A stretch of DNA of 50,309 nucleotides from Mycobacteriales bacterium (GTDB lineage: Bacteria > Actinomycetota > Actinomycetes > Mycobacteriales > QHCE01). The position numbers and the translations under genes are program-made. Location: positions 1-50,309 of the forward strand of contig JABFVL010000051.1 in NCBI GenBank assembly GCA_013362805.1. Direction: 5' to 3'. Below the pieces are notes generated by a model. That model did no database searches, was not told the origin of the DNA, and saw nothing but the letters and a program-made list of their open reading frames with translations. Below are positions 16,830 to 25,678 of this stretch, piece by piece; position 1 is the stretch's first letter, and every line of letters begins with the position of its first letter.

Positions 16830-17834
16830 TCAAGTGGATGGATCTAGGTGTGGCCAAGTCATAGCGACTGAACCCCAGGTGAGCCCTGCTCCAAAAGCGG
16901 TAAGTAGTACTCGATCGTTTTTCCGCAACCGCGCGGCTCTTGCTGCGTGTGCCAATGCCAGCGGAATAGATGCGGCTACGGTGTTGCCGGTGTGTTCGAT
17001 GCTGATGACACATCGATCGGGTGCGATCCCTAGCCGTTGGGCGACGGTCGCCAAAATGCGAGCATTGGCTTGGTGGGCGACAAGGTGATCCACGTCTTGT
17101 AGTGACCACCCGGTGCGTGCCAACACTTTGCGCGACGATTCGGTCATCCATTCCACGGCGTGGGAATACATTTCCCGGCCGTTCATCCGGAAGTAGTCTC
17201 CTTCGTGGTCGGGGCTGGTGCTTCGCTTGTGCCGCGATCCGCCGTCTCGTACCGCGGCGAGGTCGCTGTGTTCGCCGCCGCTGCCTAAGTCGAAGGGGCC
17301 GAGCGCTCCGGGTTCGGTGGCCTCGCCTCTGCGTAGAACCATCGCGCCGGCGCCATCACCGAAAATGATCGCGGTCGCTCGATCATGTGGGTCGACGATT
17401 GTCGAAAAAGTGTCCGCGCCAATCATCAATACTGAGTCAGCGATTCCCGCGCTGATGAGTCCTGTAGCGGTAGCGAGCCCGTAGATGAATCCACTGCAGA
17501 CAGCCCCCACGTCGAAGGCCGCGGCACCCGCGCATCCTAAACGTGCGGCTACCTCCGGAGCGGTTGCCGGAGAAATGTGATCAGGCGTGGAAGTCGCGAC
17601 GATGACAGCATCTACGTGTCTCATTCCCGCCGACACAAATGCGGCCTCACCCGCGAGAACGGCAAGGTCAGAGGTGGCCTGGCCCTCGGCAGCGCGATGG
17701 CGTCGACTGATGCCAGTGCGTTTGTAAATCCACTCATCGGAGACACCCAAGCGTTCGGCGACTTCACGGTTCGTCACGATTTGCTTGGGAAGATATGTGC
17801 CTAAGCCTGATAAGACCGCACTGTGATAGCTCAT
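16830..17834 (-). CDS. Beta-ketoacyl-ACP synthase III (FabH-like)
   Basis: A 334-residue initiating ketosynthase with the full Cys113 (DVGAVCSGF), His254 (VAHQANARI) and Asn284 (EHTGNTVAAS) triad, and the N-terminal signature SDEWIYKRTGI that contacts CoA in FabH. It condenses a starter acyl-CoA with malonyl-ACP. It is the first gene of the four-gene operon, preceded by GGGAG and over 600 nt of non-coding sequence. Being a second FabH-like enzyme next to a dedicated ACP, it more likely selects an unusual starter unit than supports general fatty acid synthesis; that is inference. Confidence 0.92.
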   Translation of the reverse strand: MSYHSAVLSGLGTYLPKQIVTNREVAERLGVSDEWIYKRTGISRRHRAAEGQATSDLAVLAGEAAFVSAGMRHVDAVIVATSTPDHISPATAPEVAARLGCAGAAAFDVGAVCSGFIYGLATATGLISAGIADSVLMIGADTFSTIVDPHDRATAIIFGDGAGAMVLRRGEATEPGALGPFDLGSGGEHSDLAAVRDGGSRHKRSTSPDHEGDYFRMNGREMYSHAVEWMTESSRKVLARTGWSLQDVDHLVAHQANARILATVAQRLGIAPDRCVISIEHTGNTVAASIPLALAHAARAARLRKNDRVLLTAFGAGLTWGSVAMTWPHLDPST

Positions 17835-18405
17835 AGCGCGATCTCCCGCGCACTATCCGGGTCGGTATGCGAAGTCAGATCTACATATGAGAGTGCTGAC
17901 AAGAGGCCAGTTCGGATGGTTTCCTCCGTTCGCGTGCGCGATGTGAGGGTTAGGCGACAGCAAGAAGCGAAGCTGCCTGCGAATCCCTCATTGAGCCTGT
18001 AATGAGCTGAAAGGACATCCTGGAACCTGAGTGAGAGGAACGCTAACAGGTGAGGCAGCCACCGAGCACCCCGAATGAGAAAATTATTGAAACGTTAACT
18101 AACACTGAATAGGTGCCTGGCGTCAGCAAGAGCCTGGAAAATGCCCTGGCACGTCGCCGCGCCTAGACAGAAGAAGACCACGCGAACGTCTCATATGTTG
18201 AGTTGGCGCGGGCAGCGGTTTAGTTGAGCTTGAGCTCGCCGAGCGAGTGTACCCAGGCAGCTGATTTAGCGCTTGTGGTGAAAACTTAGATACAACGTCA
18301 GAACCAATCGATGCTCGCGCGAGTACGTTTCCCGCATCCGCGCTGTAGTCCGAATAACATGGAACCCAACAGCCAAATCGCGGTTATTACCTTGATTCGC
18401 TGGGT
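17835..18405. other. Long non-coding leader/promoter region of the KAS III operon
   Basis: About 570 nt with no credible open frame. It contains an AT-rich patch (about 18079-18112) with the overlapping palindromic element AACGTTAACTAAC, which could hold the promoter and an operator for the KAS III-ACP-KAS-oxidase operon. I recognise no riboswitch or small RNA here. Confidence 0.45.
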
Positions 18406-18448
18406 GGATGAGGCCGCCACGACGTCACACGTCGTGGCGGCCTCATCC
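18406..18448 (-). terminator. Perfect 20-bp hairpin terminator after the secreted hydrolase gene
   Basis: Two perfectly complementary 20-nt arms (18406-18425 and 18429-18448) are separated by the 3-nt loop CAC, starting 12 nt past the hydrolase stop. It is very GC-rich with no T-tract, the I-shaped terminator type. It may also shield the long KAS III promoter region from read-through. Confidence 0.85.
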
Positions 18449-18460
18449 TGCAGTCCCGGT

Positions 18461-19549
18461 CTAGGAGCGCGGCACTGTGCGGCTAACCCAGTCGAGGATT
18501 TTGGTAGTCGAGGTGGGGGATGACCGGTGCACCTGGACGTTGTGTCCGCTATCGCTCGCTATGACAACTTCCAGCTTGGCATCGGAGTGGTAGTAGGGCT
18601 TTTCGGTTTCAAGAATGCGTTGCTTGGTGCATTCGATGCCGTCAGGGGAACCGCAGAAGAAGGGATCCTGGTCGCCGACAACCAGCAGCGTGGGAACTCT
18701 GATGGCGCGGGAGGGAGCTGTATCAGCTGGCGGTGAGGTGATCAGTGCGACGGCCTGGTTGAACTCCGTGCCCGAGACAGTGTCCTTGAGTTGTTCGTCG
18801 CGGTTGATCACGGTTTGATCGGCCCCTTGGGTGTAGAAGAACTGGTCTGGCCGTGTTCCCGGTTTGGTGGTCAGGTAGCCAGCGTCGTAACCCGAATTAG
18901 CGAACTTGGGGTCCTGCGTCACCGGGTGGTACATGTTTGACACAAGTGGCAGGAACGATGGCTTCACCGAGTGGGTCATCGCGGTGAGAACAAAGGCGTC
19001 AATGTCTTGATATTTAGCGGCCTCGGCCCAGGCGTAAATCGAGCCAAGGGAATGGCCAACCCAGATCACTTTGGAGAACGAAGTGCCACCGACCTTTCCA
19101 GCGCGCAGGGCCGTGACGACCTCGTGCAGCGTGTCCGCGCCGGCATCCATTGTGACCGTGGTGCTCAGCGGGCGAGTGCTCTTGCCGGAGCCGAGACGGT
19201 CGATGCTAAATGTTGCGTATCCGGCAGAGGTTGCCTTCCGCACATATGAATAGCGCCGGGAATCGTCCGGCCAATCAAAGTAGCTTTGCGTCATCGTTGA
19301 TCCGGGCACCAGGAGATGCACGGCCGTTGGCTTGGATGCCGTCGGCGTGCACAACGTGCCAAATATGGTCGCATCGGAAACTCCGGGAACCGTGACCGGA
19401 ACACGAGCGTCTTGGCATTTAACGGTTTGTTTGTCGAGTTGGTCGGCACTCTGGGCGGGGGAGGGGCCAAGCCCAGTTAACGCGAGTGCGAGTCCAATAA
19501 CGGCGGCCGATGCCCCGATGATTCTTCGCGAAGACAACACAGAAGTCAT
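18461..19549 (-). CDS. Secreted alpha/beta-hydrolase
   Basis: A 362-residue serine hydrolase with a Sec signal peptide (residues 1-36: SSRRIIG start, hydrophobic core, AQSA cleavage region). Ser167 in WVGHSLGS is the nucleophile; Asp295 in VVGDQDPFF and His336 in DSGHNVQVH complete the triad. The cap region is lipase/esterase-like. Cys47 and Cys67, and Cys299 and Cys307, could form disulfides outside the cell. The ATG preceded by GAAGGGAAAG is preferred to a frame running 47 codons further upstream with no signal-like start. An AraC-type regulator gene lies immediately upstream on the same strand and may control it. The natural ester substrate is unknown. Confidence 0.87.
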   Translation of the reverse strand: MTSVLSSRRIIGASAAVIGLALALTGLGPSPAQSADQLDKQTVKCQDARVPVTVPGVSDATIFGTLCTPTASKPTAVHLLVPGSTMTQSYFDWPDDSRRYSYVRKATSAGYATFSIDRLGSGKSTRPLSTTVTMDAGADTLHEVVTALRAGKVGGTSFSKVIWVGHSLGSIYAWAEAAKYQDIDAFVLTAMTHSVKPSFLPLVSNMYHPVTQDPKFANSGYDAGYLTTKPGTRPDQFFYTQGADQTVINRDEQLKDTVSGTEFNQAVALITSPPADTAPSRAIRVPTLLVVGDQDPFFCGSPDGIECTKQRILETEKPYYHSDAKLEVVIASDSGHNVQVHRSSPTSTTKILDWVSRTVPRS

Positions 19550-19620
19550 AGCGATCTTTCCCTTCTTCACTCTGCCGTGGCGAGGGCCTATGGCGAAACC
19601 ATCTCGGCTGATGTGAATGC

Positions 19621-19658
19621 CGCCCTGACCTGGGTACATATTTGGTCGGGGCAGGGCG
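19621..19658 (-). terminator. Hairpin between the AraC gene and the hydrolase gene
   Basis: CGCCCTG/CAGGGCG forms a perfect 7-bp stem with further ACC/GGT pairing inside. It lies 60 nt downstream of the AraC stop and 70 nt upstream of the hydrolase ATG, so it may end the regulator transcript and separate the two genes. Confidence 0.4.
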
Positions 19659-19717
19659 AGGGAAAAGTGAGAGAGCTCAGGCCTGCGCATTATGGCAACT
19701 TCTGTGCGCGAAGGGGT

Positions 19718-20683
19718 CTAGTCGCGGACCTCTTCGGCCGTCAATTGGGTGTGATTCGCGTGATGTTTACGGCACCGGAATTCGCGGGGTGACTCGCCGA
19801 ACTGAGCTTTGAAAGCGCTACTTAGTCTGCGAAGTGAGAGGCCGGAGGCCGCCGCGACCTCGGTGATCGACAGATGGCTATACGCGGGGTCGGCCAGGTG
19901 ATCTCGAGCGGCGTGCAGTCGTGCCTCGCGCACTAGATCGCGGTAGGAGGTTTCCTTGTGTTGCAGAGCGGCTTGTATCTGCCGAGTAGACCATCCCAGA
20001 TCGGTGGCGACTTGACGGAGGTTCAAATTCGGATTGCCCGCGTTGTGTCTTATATAGCGCCGTACACGATCGCCGACTTGCCCGAGGTGGTCAAAAGCTG
20101 CCGCGGTGGTGTCGCCTTGCATGCTCAAACACAGGAGTGAGGCGAGCTGATCACATCTGGTGTTGAACTGGTGCTCGGTCAGTTCAGCCCGCTCTCTGTA
20201 TACGCTGTAAAGCATTCCGGCGGCGATGCGACCAGGGCCTTTGTCCGTGGAAATCCACCCGTCGAGTGGGCCGCCCGAAGGGTTGATGCGATCGTCGATG
20301 GCTGAACGCGACAAACGCATATTGATGAGCGCGAAGGGAGTTGTGCTCACAGTGAGGGGGGTGCCGGTGGGAAAAGGGGCCAAACTGCCCGGACCAGCGT
20401 GGATGACCTCGCCGTCGTGCTCGATGAGAACTGATCCGCTGATCACGAGCATGAACTGATACCACTGCGTCCCGGAATCTCGCCGGATCTGTTGTGAGGT
20501 TCGGCGCGCGATAGAGGGAGCGTCGGATCGCCAATGACCTAGGTGATACTCGTCAGTCTCTTGTGACTCGAGCCGCCCTTGGGACGGTTGGCGGTAATCC
20601 AGTGGGCAGATCCGGCTATCCATCAGGTCTACCCACTGATCTGTATCAGGGACCGTGCGTGCATCGAGCCGGTATGCGCTCAC
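19718..20683 (-). CDS. AraC family transcriptional regulator
   Basis: A 321-residue regulator with an AraC-binding-like N-terminal cupin region (about residues 35-200; SGSVLIEHDGE followed by PGSLAPFPTGTPL) and a C-terminal double HTH: LNLRQVATDLGWSTRQIQAALQ and LSITEVAAASGLSLRRLSSAFKAQFGESP. It starts at a GTG with a textbook GGAGGTG ribosome-binding site 5 nt away. The secreted hydrolase gene downstream is its most likely target. The effector is unknown. Confidence 0.9.
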   Translation of the reverse strand: MSAYRLDARTVPDTDQWVDLMDSRICPLDYRQPSQGRLESQETDEYHLGHWRSDAPSIARRTSQQIRRDSGTQWYQFMLVISGSVLIEHDGEVIHAGPGSLAPFPTGTPLTVSTTPFALINMRLSRSAIDDRINPSGGPLDGWISTDKGPGRIAAGMLYSVYRERAELTEHQFNTRCDQLASLLCLSMQGDTTAAAFDHLGQVGDRVRRYIRHNAGNPNLNLRQVATDLGWSTRQIQAALQHKETSYRDLVREARLHAARDHLADPAYSHLSITEVAAASGLSLRRLSSAFKAQFGESPREFRCRKHHANHTQLTAEEVRD

Positions 20684-20899
20684 GCGACCACCTCCAAAAC
20701 AGGAACTTTCTTCCTACGAGACCTGAAAGTTTCCGTCAAGGCGTTCCCGTAACTATCCGATACCTCTTGTCGTGTTGGTTCATGGAGCAGGTAAGCCGGT
20801 TCGCTGACTCGCTGACCACTGCTTTCCCGCATGTCAGGCACCGAAAGAACTTGAGATACTGAGCTTTAGTCCCGTTGCGGTACGGCGTAGGAGGCTGGG

Positions 20900-21820
20900 A
20901 TGGATAGCGATTGGATCGTGCGTGCATGGAAGTCCAGCGCACGATTGGGAGCGCAAGATTCGGCGGCCGTGCAAGCGGCGGCGCAACCTGTTGAGTCTGG
21001 CGTGTCGCTCGCCGAGCTACGGGAGCGGCTTGATATCGCCGATGGATCAACCCTCAAGCTTGAGGCTTATGCGGTGGGGCGGCGAGAAAAAATGGGAGTG
21101 CCGCCCGGAACGCTGATGGAATTAGTGTCCTTTTCTGGATCTGATATTGATTTCTTTTTCTTCCACGCAATGGATAGCGACTGGGCTCGAAAGCTATCCG
21201 CCGAACAGGTTGCGGCTAAGCTCCCGGAGGGGCCAAGCCTGTTGAACTCGATTCGGGAAAAACCCGCTGAATTTGGTGCGATTATGGCCCCGCACCTGAA
21301 GCGACTTGGTGTAGATCCCGTTGACTTGACTATTCACCTTCGTCGGCCGGGAAGTGTTCCTCCTCCAATACCCGTGCTGACCGCGGCTGATGCGGCTGAG
21401 GCAGCGGCCGCGACAATCGAAATTCGTGGTGGAATACGCGACGAAGGTTCCGTGAAAATTATCGATGACGCACCGAAACGGGAATTGGCTAACGGTGAAC
21501 TAGCTGATGAGCCTTTTGTGAACATCAATACTTTTGTTGGGGGTGCTGAAGCTCGCTGGAGGGTAGCTCTACTCCTCTGTAGGTGCGCATCGCATGAAAA
21601 AGATCTGCCGCCTTCCGCGATCTTGGGGCTAGAACCGTTGGCGTTTCATCGGGTTGACGTTTATGGCCCCGGCGAGGAGCAACTGTTTAAGGCCACGACT
21701 CGCACATATGCTCAGCCGATGTTGGACCAGCTCGGTTCACGGGAAGGCTATGTGGCGGCGGCGCGCAAAATGGTTGCTGAGACCACGGGCGGTTCCGCGC
21801 CGTCATCGATCACCCGTTAG
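20900..21820 (+). CDS. Hypothetical protein of unknown family
   Basis: A 306-residue soluble protein that I do not recognise. The ATG has a strong AGGAGG ribosome-binding site, and coding character is clear throughout. The first half is helical and charged, the middle has a PPPIP linker followed by an Ala-rich helix (about residues 160-170), and the end is mixed alpha/beta. The string MDSDW occurs both at the very N-terminus and near residue 90, possibly a short internal repeat. There is no signal peptide, membrane segment or obvious catalytic motif. It stands alone between the AraC gene (divergent) and the MerR gene (convergent, 8-nt gap). Confidence 0.7.
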   Translation: MDSDWIVRAWKSSARLGAQDSAAVQAAAQPVESGVSLAELRERLDIADGSTLKLEAYAVGRREKMGVPPGTLMELVSFSGSDIDFFFFHAMDSDWARKLSAEQVAAKLPEGPSLLNSIREKPAEFGAIMAPHLKRLGVDPVDLTIHLRRPGSVPPPIPVLTAADAAEAAAATIEIRGGIRDEGSVKIIDDAPKRELANGELADEPFVNINTFVGGAEARWRVALLLCRCASHEKDLPPSAILGLEPLAFHRVDVYGPGEEQLFKATTRTYAQPMLDQLGSREGYVAAARKMVAETTGGSAPSSITR

Positions 21821-21828
21821 CTTCACGA

Positions 21829-22209
21829 CTAGCTGGTCGGTTCTGGTGCTCGACACTTTTCGACAGTACTGAGATATTCGCCGATCGCGTCGCGGTTTTT
21901 GGTGAGACATCGAATGCGTTCGGTCATTCGGTCACGTTCAAATCGCAGGGTCGCGAGCATTTCTGGTGTGGCATCTTTAAAGAAGATATTCCGAGGTTTG
22001 TTGAGACAAGGCAGGATTTGCTTGATTATCCGGGTGGGTAGGCCGGCATCCAGAAGCCCTCGAATCTGAATAACGCGGTCAACATCGTTTTCGTTGTAAC
22101 GGCGATATCCGTTTGGGCCGCGTTCTGCCAAAATTAGTCCCTGCTCCTCGTAATATCGCAAAAGTCGGTGGGGCGTGTTCGTGCGTTTGGCCAGTTCCCC
22201 AATGCGCAT
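21829..22209 (-). CDS. MerR family transcriptional regulator
   Basis: A 126-residue regulator. The N-terminal winged HTH reads RIGELAKRTNTPHRLLRYYEEQGLI followed by NGYRRY, the typical MerR wing, then a dimerisation helix. The C-terminal effector region is very short, so it resembles small MerR members rather than BmrR-type drug-binding forms. GGAAGGAG precedes the ATG; a longer upstream frame lacks these features. It is divergent from an MFS exporter gene and very probably controls it through the dyad between them. Confidence 0.9.
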   Translation of the reverse strand: MRIGELAKRTNTPHRLLRYYEEQGLILAERGPNGYRRYNENDVDRVIQIRGLLDAGLPTRIIKQILPCLNKPRNIFFKDATPEMLATLRFERDRMTERIRCLTKNRDAIGEYLSTVEKCRAPEPTS

Positions 22210-22230
22210 GTCACTTTCTCCTTCCTTGGC

Positions 22231-22265
22231 TTGACTCTCACATCGGTGTGAGGGTTGAGCATAAA
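22231..22265 (+). promoter_or_regulatory. MerR-type operator/promoter between MerR and MFS genes
   Basis: TTGACT (22231-22236) is followed by the dyad CTCACA-TCGG-TGTGAG (22237-22252; 8 of 9 pairs when extended) and then an AT-rich CATAAA. Regulators of this family bind dyads inside over-long spacers and untwist them. A start site after CATAAA would fall at or near the MFS ATG (22269), giving a leaderless or nearly leaderless mRNA. The exact -10 is uncertain; the apparent spacer of 22-23 bp is longer than the usual 19-20. Confidence 0.6.
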
Positions 22266-22268
22266 GTA

Positions 22269-23489
22269 ATGGAAACACAAGCCCAACTTCTCGCCTCGAA
22301 CGGCAACGAGGCCGCCGCACCAGAACGGCTCCCAGTAGGAGCGCTTTTAGCACTAGCTACGGCCGTTTTTATCACCAGCCTGACGGAAACTTTGCCGGCC
22401 GGAGTTTTGCCCGCGATGGGCTCTGATCTTGGCGTGAACGAATCCGCCATTGGACAGACGGTCACGATCTATGCCATTGGCACAGCCCTGACCGCTATCG
22501 CGTTGGCCAAGGCGACATCACGGTGGCGGCGTCGGCCGCTGCTGCTATTCACCATGTCGATATTCGCGGCCGCCAACACGGTCACAGCTATCTCTGATCA
22601 GTTCGCTATTACGATTATTGCTCGCTTCTTCGCGGGTGTCGCCGCTGGACTGGCGTGGGCGATGCTCGCCGGCTATGCGCGCCGGATGGTGGCCGCGCCG
22701 CTGCGTGGCAAGGCAATCGCGCTGGTCATGGCCGGAATTCCGGTCGCACTCGCACTGGGTGTTCCCGCTGGAACATACATCGGTGATGTGTTGGATTGGC
22801 GGAGCGCTTTCCTGGCGATGACGGCTCTCACCATCGTATTGCTTATCTGGATTGCCCTGTTTGTGCCCGACTTCGTCGGCACCGAAGCGGGCGCCGGAAC
22901 TTCTCTCAGGAGCACGCTCAAGATCCCAGGAGTGACTCCGGTGCTGGCGGTGACATTGCTATTCGTTCTCGCGCACACGATTCTCTACACATATATCGCG
23001 ACGTATCTTGACGACATAGGCCTTGGCAAATCAGTCGACCTTGTACTTCTGGCTTTTGGAGCGGCCTCGCTACTCGCCATATGGGGAACAGGTTTGCTTA
23101 TCCACCTTCGGCTGCGCCTTCTCAGCATCGCTAGCACCGCATTTGTCATTGGTGCCGTGGGAGCACTCGCCCTTTTCCACGAACAACCCATCCTTGTCTA
23201 TGCGGCCGTAGCGATGTGGGGCCTTGGCTGGGGAGGCATCCCCACGCTGTTGCAAACCGCGGTAGCCGACGCGGCGAAACATGCGGCTGACACCGCGCAA
23301 GCCGTGCTCGTCACATTGTGGAACGTTGCGATGGCCTTGGGGGGAATTATCGGAGGTGTCTTGCTCGCCGGACTAGACACCATGGCTCTGCCCTGGAGCG
23401 TGATCGCGATTCTCGTTCCCACCCTAGCTATTGTCGCTGCCGCCTATTCCGGCTTCCCCAACAAATCCAAGGCACTTGGGCGGCTGTAG
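22269..23489 (+). CDS. MFS exporter (DHA1-like)
   Basis: A 406-residue protein with 12 predicted membrane helices, resembling AraJ/arabinose-efflux and chloramphenicol-type DHA1 exporters: ITSLTETLPAGVLPAMGSDLGV in the first helix region and a Pro/Gly-rich fifth helix (AGIPVALALGVPAGTYIGDVLDWR, the antiporter-type motif C region). The ATG follows the MerR dyad closely and has no ribosome-binding site, consistent with a leaderless transcript; the frame extending upstream overlaps the MerR gene and is not used. It is probably a drug or metabolite exporter induced through the MerR protein. Confidence 0.9.
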   Translation: METQAQLLASNGNEAAAPERLPVGALLALATAVFITSLTETLPAGVLPAMGSDLGVNESAIGQTVTIYAIGTALTAIALAKATSRWRRRPLLLFTMSIFAAANTVTAISDQFAITIIARFFAGVAAGLAWAMLAGYARRMVAAPLRGKAIALVMAGIPVALALGVPAGTYIGDVLDWRSAFLAMTALTIVLLIWIALFVPDFVGTEAGAGTSLRSTLKIPGVTPVLAVTLLFVLAHTILYTYIATYLDDIGLGKSVDLVLLAFGAASLLAIWGTGLLIHLRLRLLSIASTAFVIGAVGALALFHEQPILVYAAVAMWGLGWGGIPTLLQTAVADAAKHAADTAQAVLVTLWNVAMALGGIIGGVLLAGLDTMALPWSVIAILVPTLAIVAAAYSGFPNKSKALGRL

Positions 23490-23508
23490 CCACTGTGACG
23501 CCTTGGGC

Positions 23509-23537
23509 CAGGGGCAGTTCACCATTTACTGCCCCTG
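23509..23537. terminator. Bidirectional terminator between the MFS and small membrane protein genes
   Basis: CAGGGGCAG and CTGCCCCTG form a perfect 9-bp stem with an 11-nt loop. The loop contains the stop codon of the convergent 89-residue gene, and the stem lies 20 nt past the MFS stop. A short A-run follows on the forward strand. Confidence 0.75.
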
Positions 23538-23795
23538 AAAAGGCTGCTGCTGACCATGCGGATTGGGATGCTGATAAGGCTGTCCTGGGGGGACGGCATA
23601 ACCCTGGGTAGGTGGTGCGAGTTGTGGAGGGTTAACCGGGTGCTGCGGCGGATAGTTCATGTTCTGGGCATATGTCCCGGAGTAGGGAGCCGATTTGGTC
23701 TTGGACTTTCGGATCAGCACTACAACCAAGATGACGACCGCCGCGATTATGGCGATAAACCCAACCAGGCCGATAAGAAGGATGATGCGTCCCAT
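23526..23795 (-). CDS. Small single-pass membrane protein with Pro/Gln-rich tail
   Basis: An 89-residue protein: one N-terminal membrane helix (IILLIGLVGFIAIIAAVVILVVVLI) ending in RKSKTK, then about 55 residues rich in Pro, Gln, Tyr and Asn. The positive residues after the helix suggest the tail is cytoplasmic. AAGGGA lies upstream of the ATG. It belongs to no family I can name. Its terminator hairpin includes its own stop codon. Confidence 0.75.
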   Translation of the reverse strand: MGRIILLIGLVGFIAIIAAVVILVVVLIRKSKTKSAPYSGTYAQNMNYPPQHPVNPPQLAPPTQGYAVPPGQPYQHPNPHGQQQPFQGQ

Positions 23796-23920
23796 GGGGG
23801 ATTCCCTTCTCTTTTATGGGCGAATTGGTGCTAGCTGACCGTCACATTATCGCGGGTACGGTGAGCTGGAACAGCTGGGCTACCAGCTCTTATGTACGTG
23901 ATCCTGGTTGCGTGAGAGAG

Positions 23921-25660
23921 CTAGGCGGCGGTGAGGAACTGAGTTGCGGCAAGTTCGGCGTAAAGAGCATCCACGGAGATCAGGTCCGTGTGACTTCCCA
24001 TCGCGCGAACCTTGCCCGCTTCCATCACGATGATGCGATCGGCCATGGTGACGGTAGAAAGCCGATGCGCGACAACCAGCACTGTGGTCGTGGAGGCGAC
24101 ATCAGCGATCACGTCGCGAAGCGCAAGCTCATTGACGGCGTCCAGCTGCGATGTCGCTTCGTCCAACAAAAGGAGCCTGGGCTTGCGCAACAGCGCGCGA
24201 GCGATCGCGACTCGTTGCCGCTCGCCGCCAGAAAGACGACTTCCGCGGTGTCCAACAACGGTTTCCAACCCATCGGGCAGACGGGCGATCAGAGCCTCCA
24301 ATCTAGTGCGGCGCAGCACGTCGTGGATTTCATCCTCAGTCGCTTGGGGCGCGGCGAAGGTCAAGTTCTCTCGCAAGGTGCCAGAAAGCACTGGCGCGTC
24401 TTGCTCGACGTATCCGATGGCTGCTCGCAGGTCCGCCAGCGGCCAGTCCCGTACGTCTTTGCCGTCCAGCAACACCTTCCCGGCGGTCGGCTCGTAGAAC
24501 CGTTCGATCAAGGAGAAGACTGTGGATTTGCCAGCACCTGAAGGGCCAACAAACGCGGTCATGCCGCCGGATGGGATAGCGAAGCTCACGCCGTGATGAA
24601 CCGCGAGCTCAGGGCGGTAGGCGAACTCAACATCTCGGAACGCCACAGCCGCTGAGCCTGGGGCTGGCACCATCCGAGTTAGTTCTTTGTGTGGCTCGGC
24701 GGCCATGTCTTCGACAGCTTGTATCCGTGAGATGGCCGCCGAGCCTACCTGCAGCTCTTTGACTGCTTGAACAAGCTGCCCAAGCGGGTAGAGCAGATAA
24801 AACAGGAAAAGCAGGAAACCGACGAGCGTCGCGACATCGGTAGCGCCAGAAGCTACCCGGGCTCCACCGACGCCAAGCACCGCGAGAAACGAAATTTGCA
24901 CGGTAAGCCATGCCGAGGTGCCCGCGACCGCACCCCACTTGGCCACTCGAACACCCTGATGCCACGCCTCATCAGCGGCCTTCGCGAGTTTCCGCTCTTC
25001 CCGCTCTTCCGCGCCGGAAGCTTTGACTGTGCGAAGAGCTCCCAATACGCGCTCCAGGCTTGATCCCATATCGCCCACAGCTGCCTGTGCCGCGGTAGTC
25101 GCCTTGCGGATCTTCGGCATCACGAAAGCGAAGCTCAACGACACCGTGACAACCGCTATAGCGGTAACCGACAGAAGCACCAAGTCCATAAACGCCATCA
25201 AAATGACGCTGCCAATAACGGTGATGCTGCCGGTGAAAGCATTGACCATTGAATGAGTGGTGACCTGGCGGAGCAACGTCGTGTCAGAAGTGACACGTGC
25301 CATCAAGTCACCGGGCTCAGTTCGCTCAACCTCGGAAACCTTGAGTCGCAGGATTCGACTAATCAGCTGTGTGCGGGCCGCGCGCACCACTGATTCCGCG
25401 GTGCGCTCAAGCACAAAACTCCCGAGCGCGCTGAGCGTCGCTCCGATCAGTACCAGCGCGGTAAGTCCGATCAGGATCGCGGCGAGCGGCTTATCGTTGC
25501 TTAATCGATCGACCAGTGCTGTCGCGGCCAGCGGTTGGGCTAACCCAACAATGCTGCCTCCAGTGGCAAGCAGTCCTCCGAGCAGCAGGGTGCCCTTATG
25601 CGGTTTCGCGTAGGCGAGGATCGCTTTGAAAGCAACAGGCGGGTTAGCGGGCTCGGTCAT
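23921..25660 (-). CDS. ABC exporter, fused membrane and ATPase domains
   Basis: A 579-residue half-transporter of the MsbA/LmrA/multidrug type. Residues 1-310 carry six membrane helices with the usual intracellular loops (EPGDLMARVTSDT). The ATPase has Walker A GPSGAGKST, signature RLSGGERQRVAIARAL, Walker B LLLLDEATSQLD and the switch His in VAHRLSTV. It should function as a homodimer exporting a lipid, drug or peptide. GGGGAG precedes the ATG. It lies downstream of the giant multi-HTH gene on the same strand, separated by 113 nt containing an inverted repeat. Confidence 0.93.
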   Translation of the reverse strand: MTEPANPPVAFKAILAYAKPHKGTLLLGGLLATGGSIVGLAQPLAATALVDRLSNDKPLAAILIGLTALVLIGATLSALGSFVLERTAESVVRAARTQLISRILRLKVSEVERTEPGDLMARVTSDTTLLRQVTTHSMVNAFTGSITVIGSVILMAFMDLVLLSVTAIAVVTVSLSFAFVMPKIRKATTAAQAAVGDMGSSLERVLGALRTVKASGAEEREERKLAKAADEAWHQGVRVAKWGAVAGTSAWLTVQISFLAVLGVGGARVASGATDVATLVGFLLFLFYLLYPLGQLVQAVKELQVGSAAISRIQAVEDMAAEPHKELTRMVPAPGSAAVAFRDVEFAYRPELAVHHGVSFAIPSGGMTAFVGPSGAGKSTVFSLIERFYEPTAGKVLLDGKDVRDWPLADLRAAIGYVEQDAPVLSGTLRENLTFAAPQATEDEIHDVLRRTRLEALIARLPDGLETVVGHRGSRLSGGERQRVAIARALLRKPRLLLLDEATSQLDAVNELALRDVIADVASTTTVLVVAHRLSTVTMADRIIVMEAGKVRAMGSHTDLISVDALYAELAATQFLTAA

Positions 25661-25678
25661 AGTCTCCCCAGGTACTCC

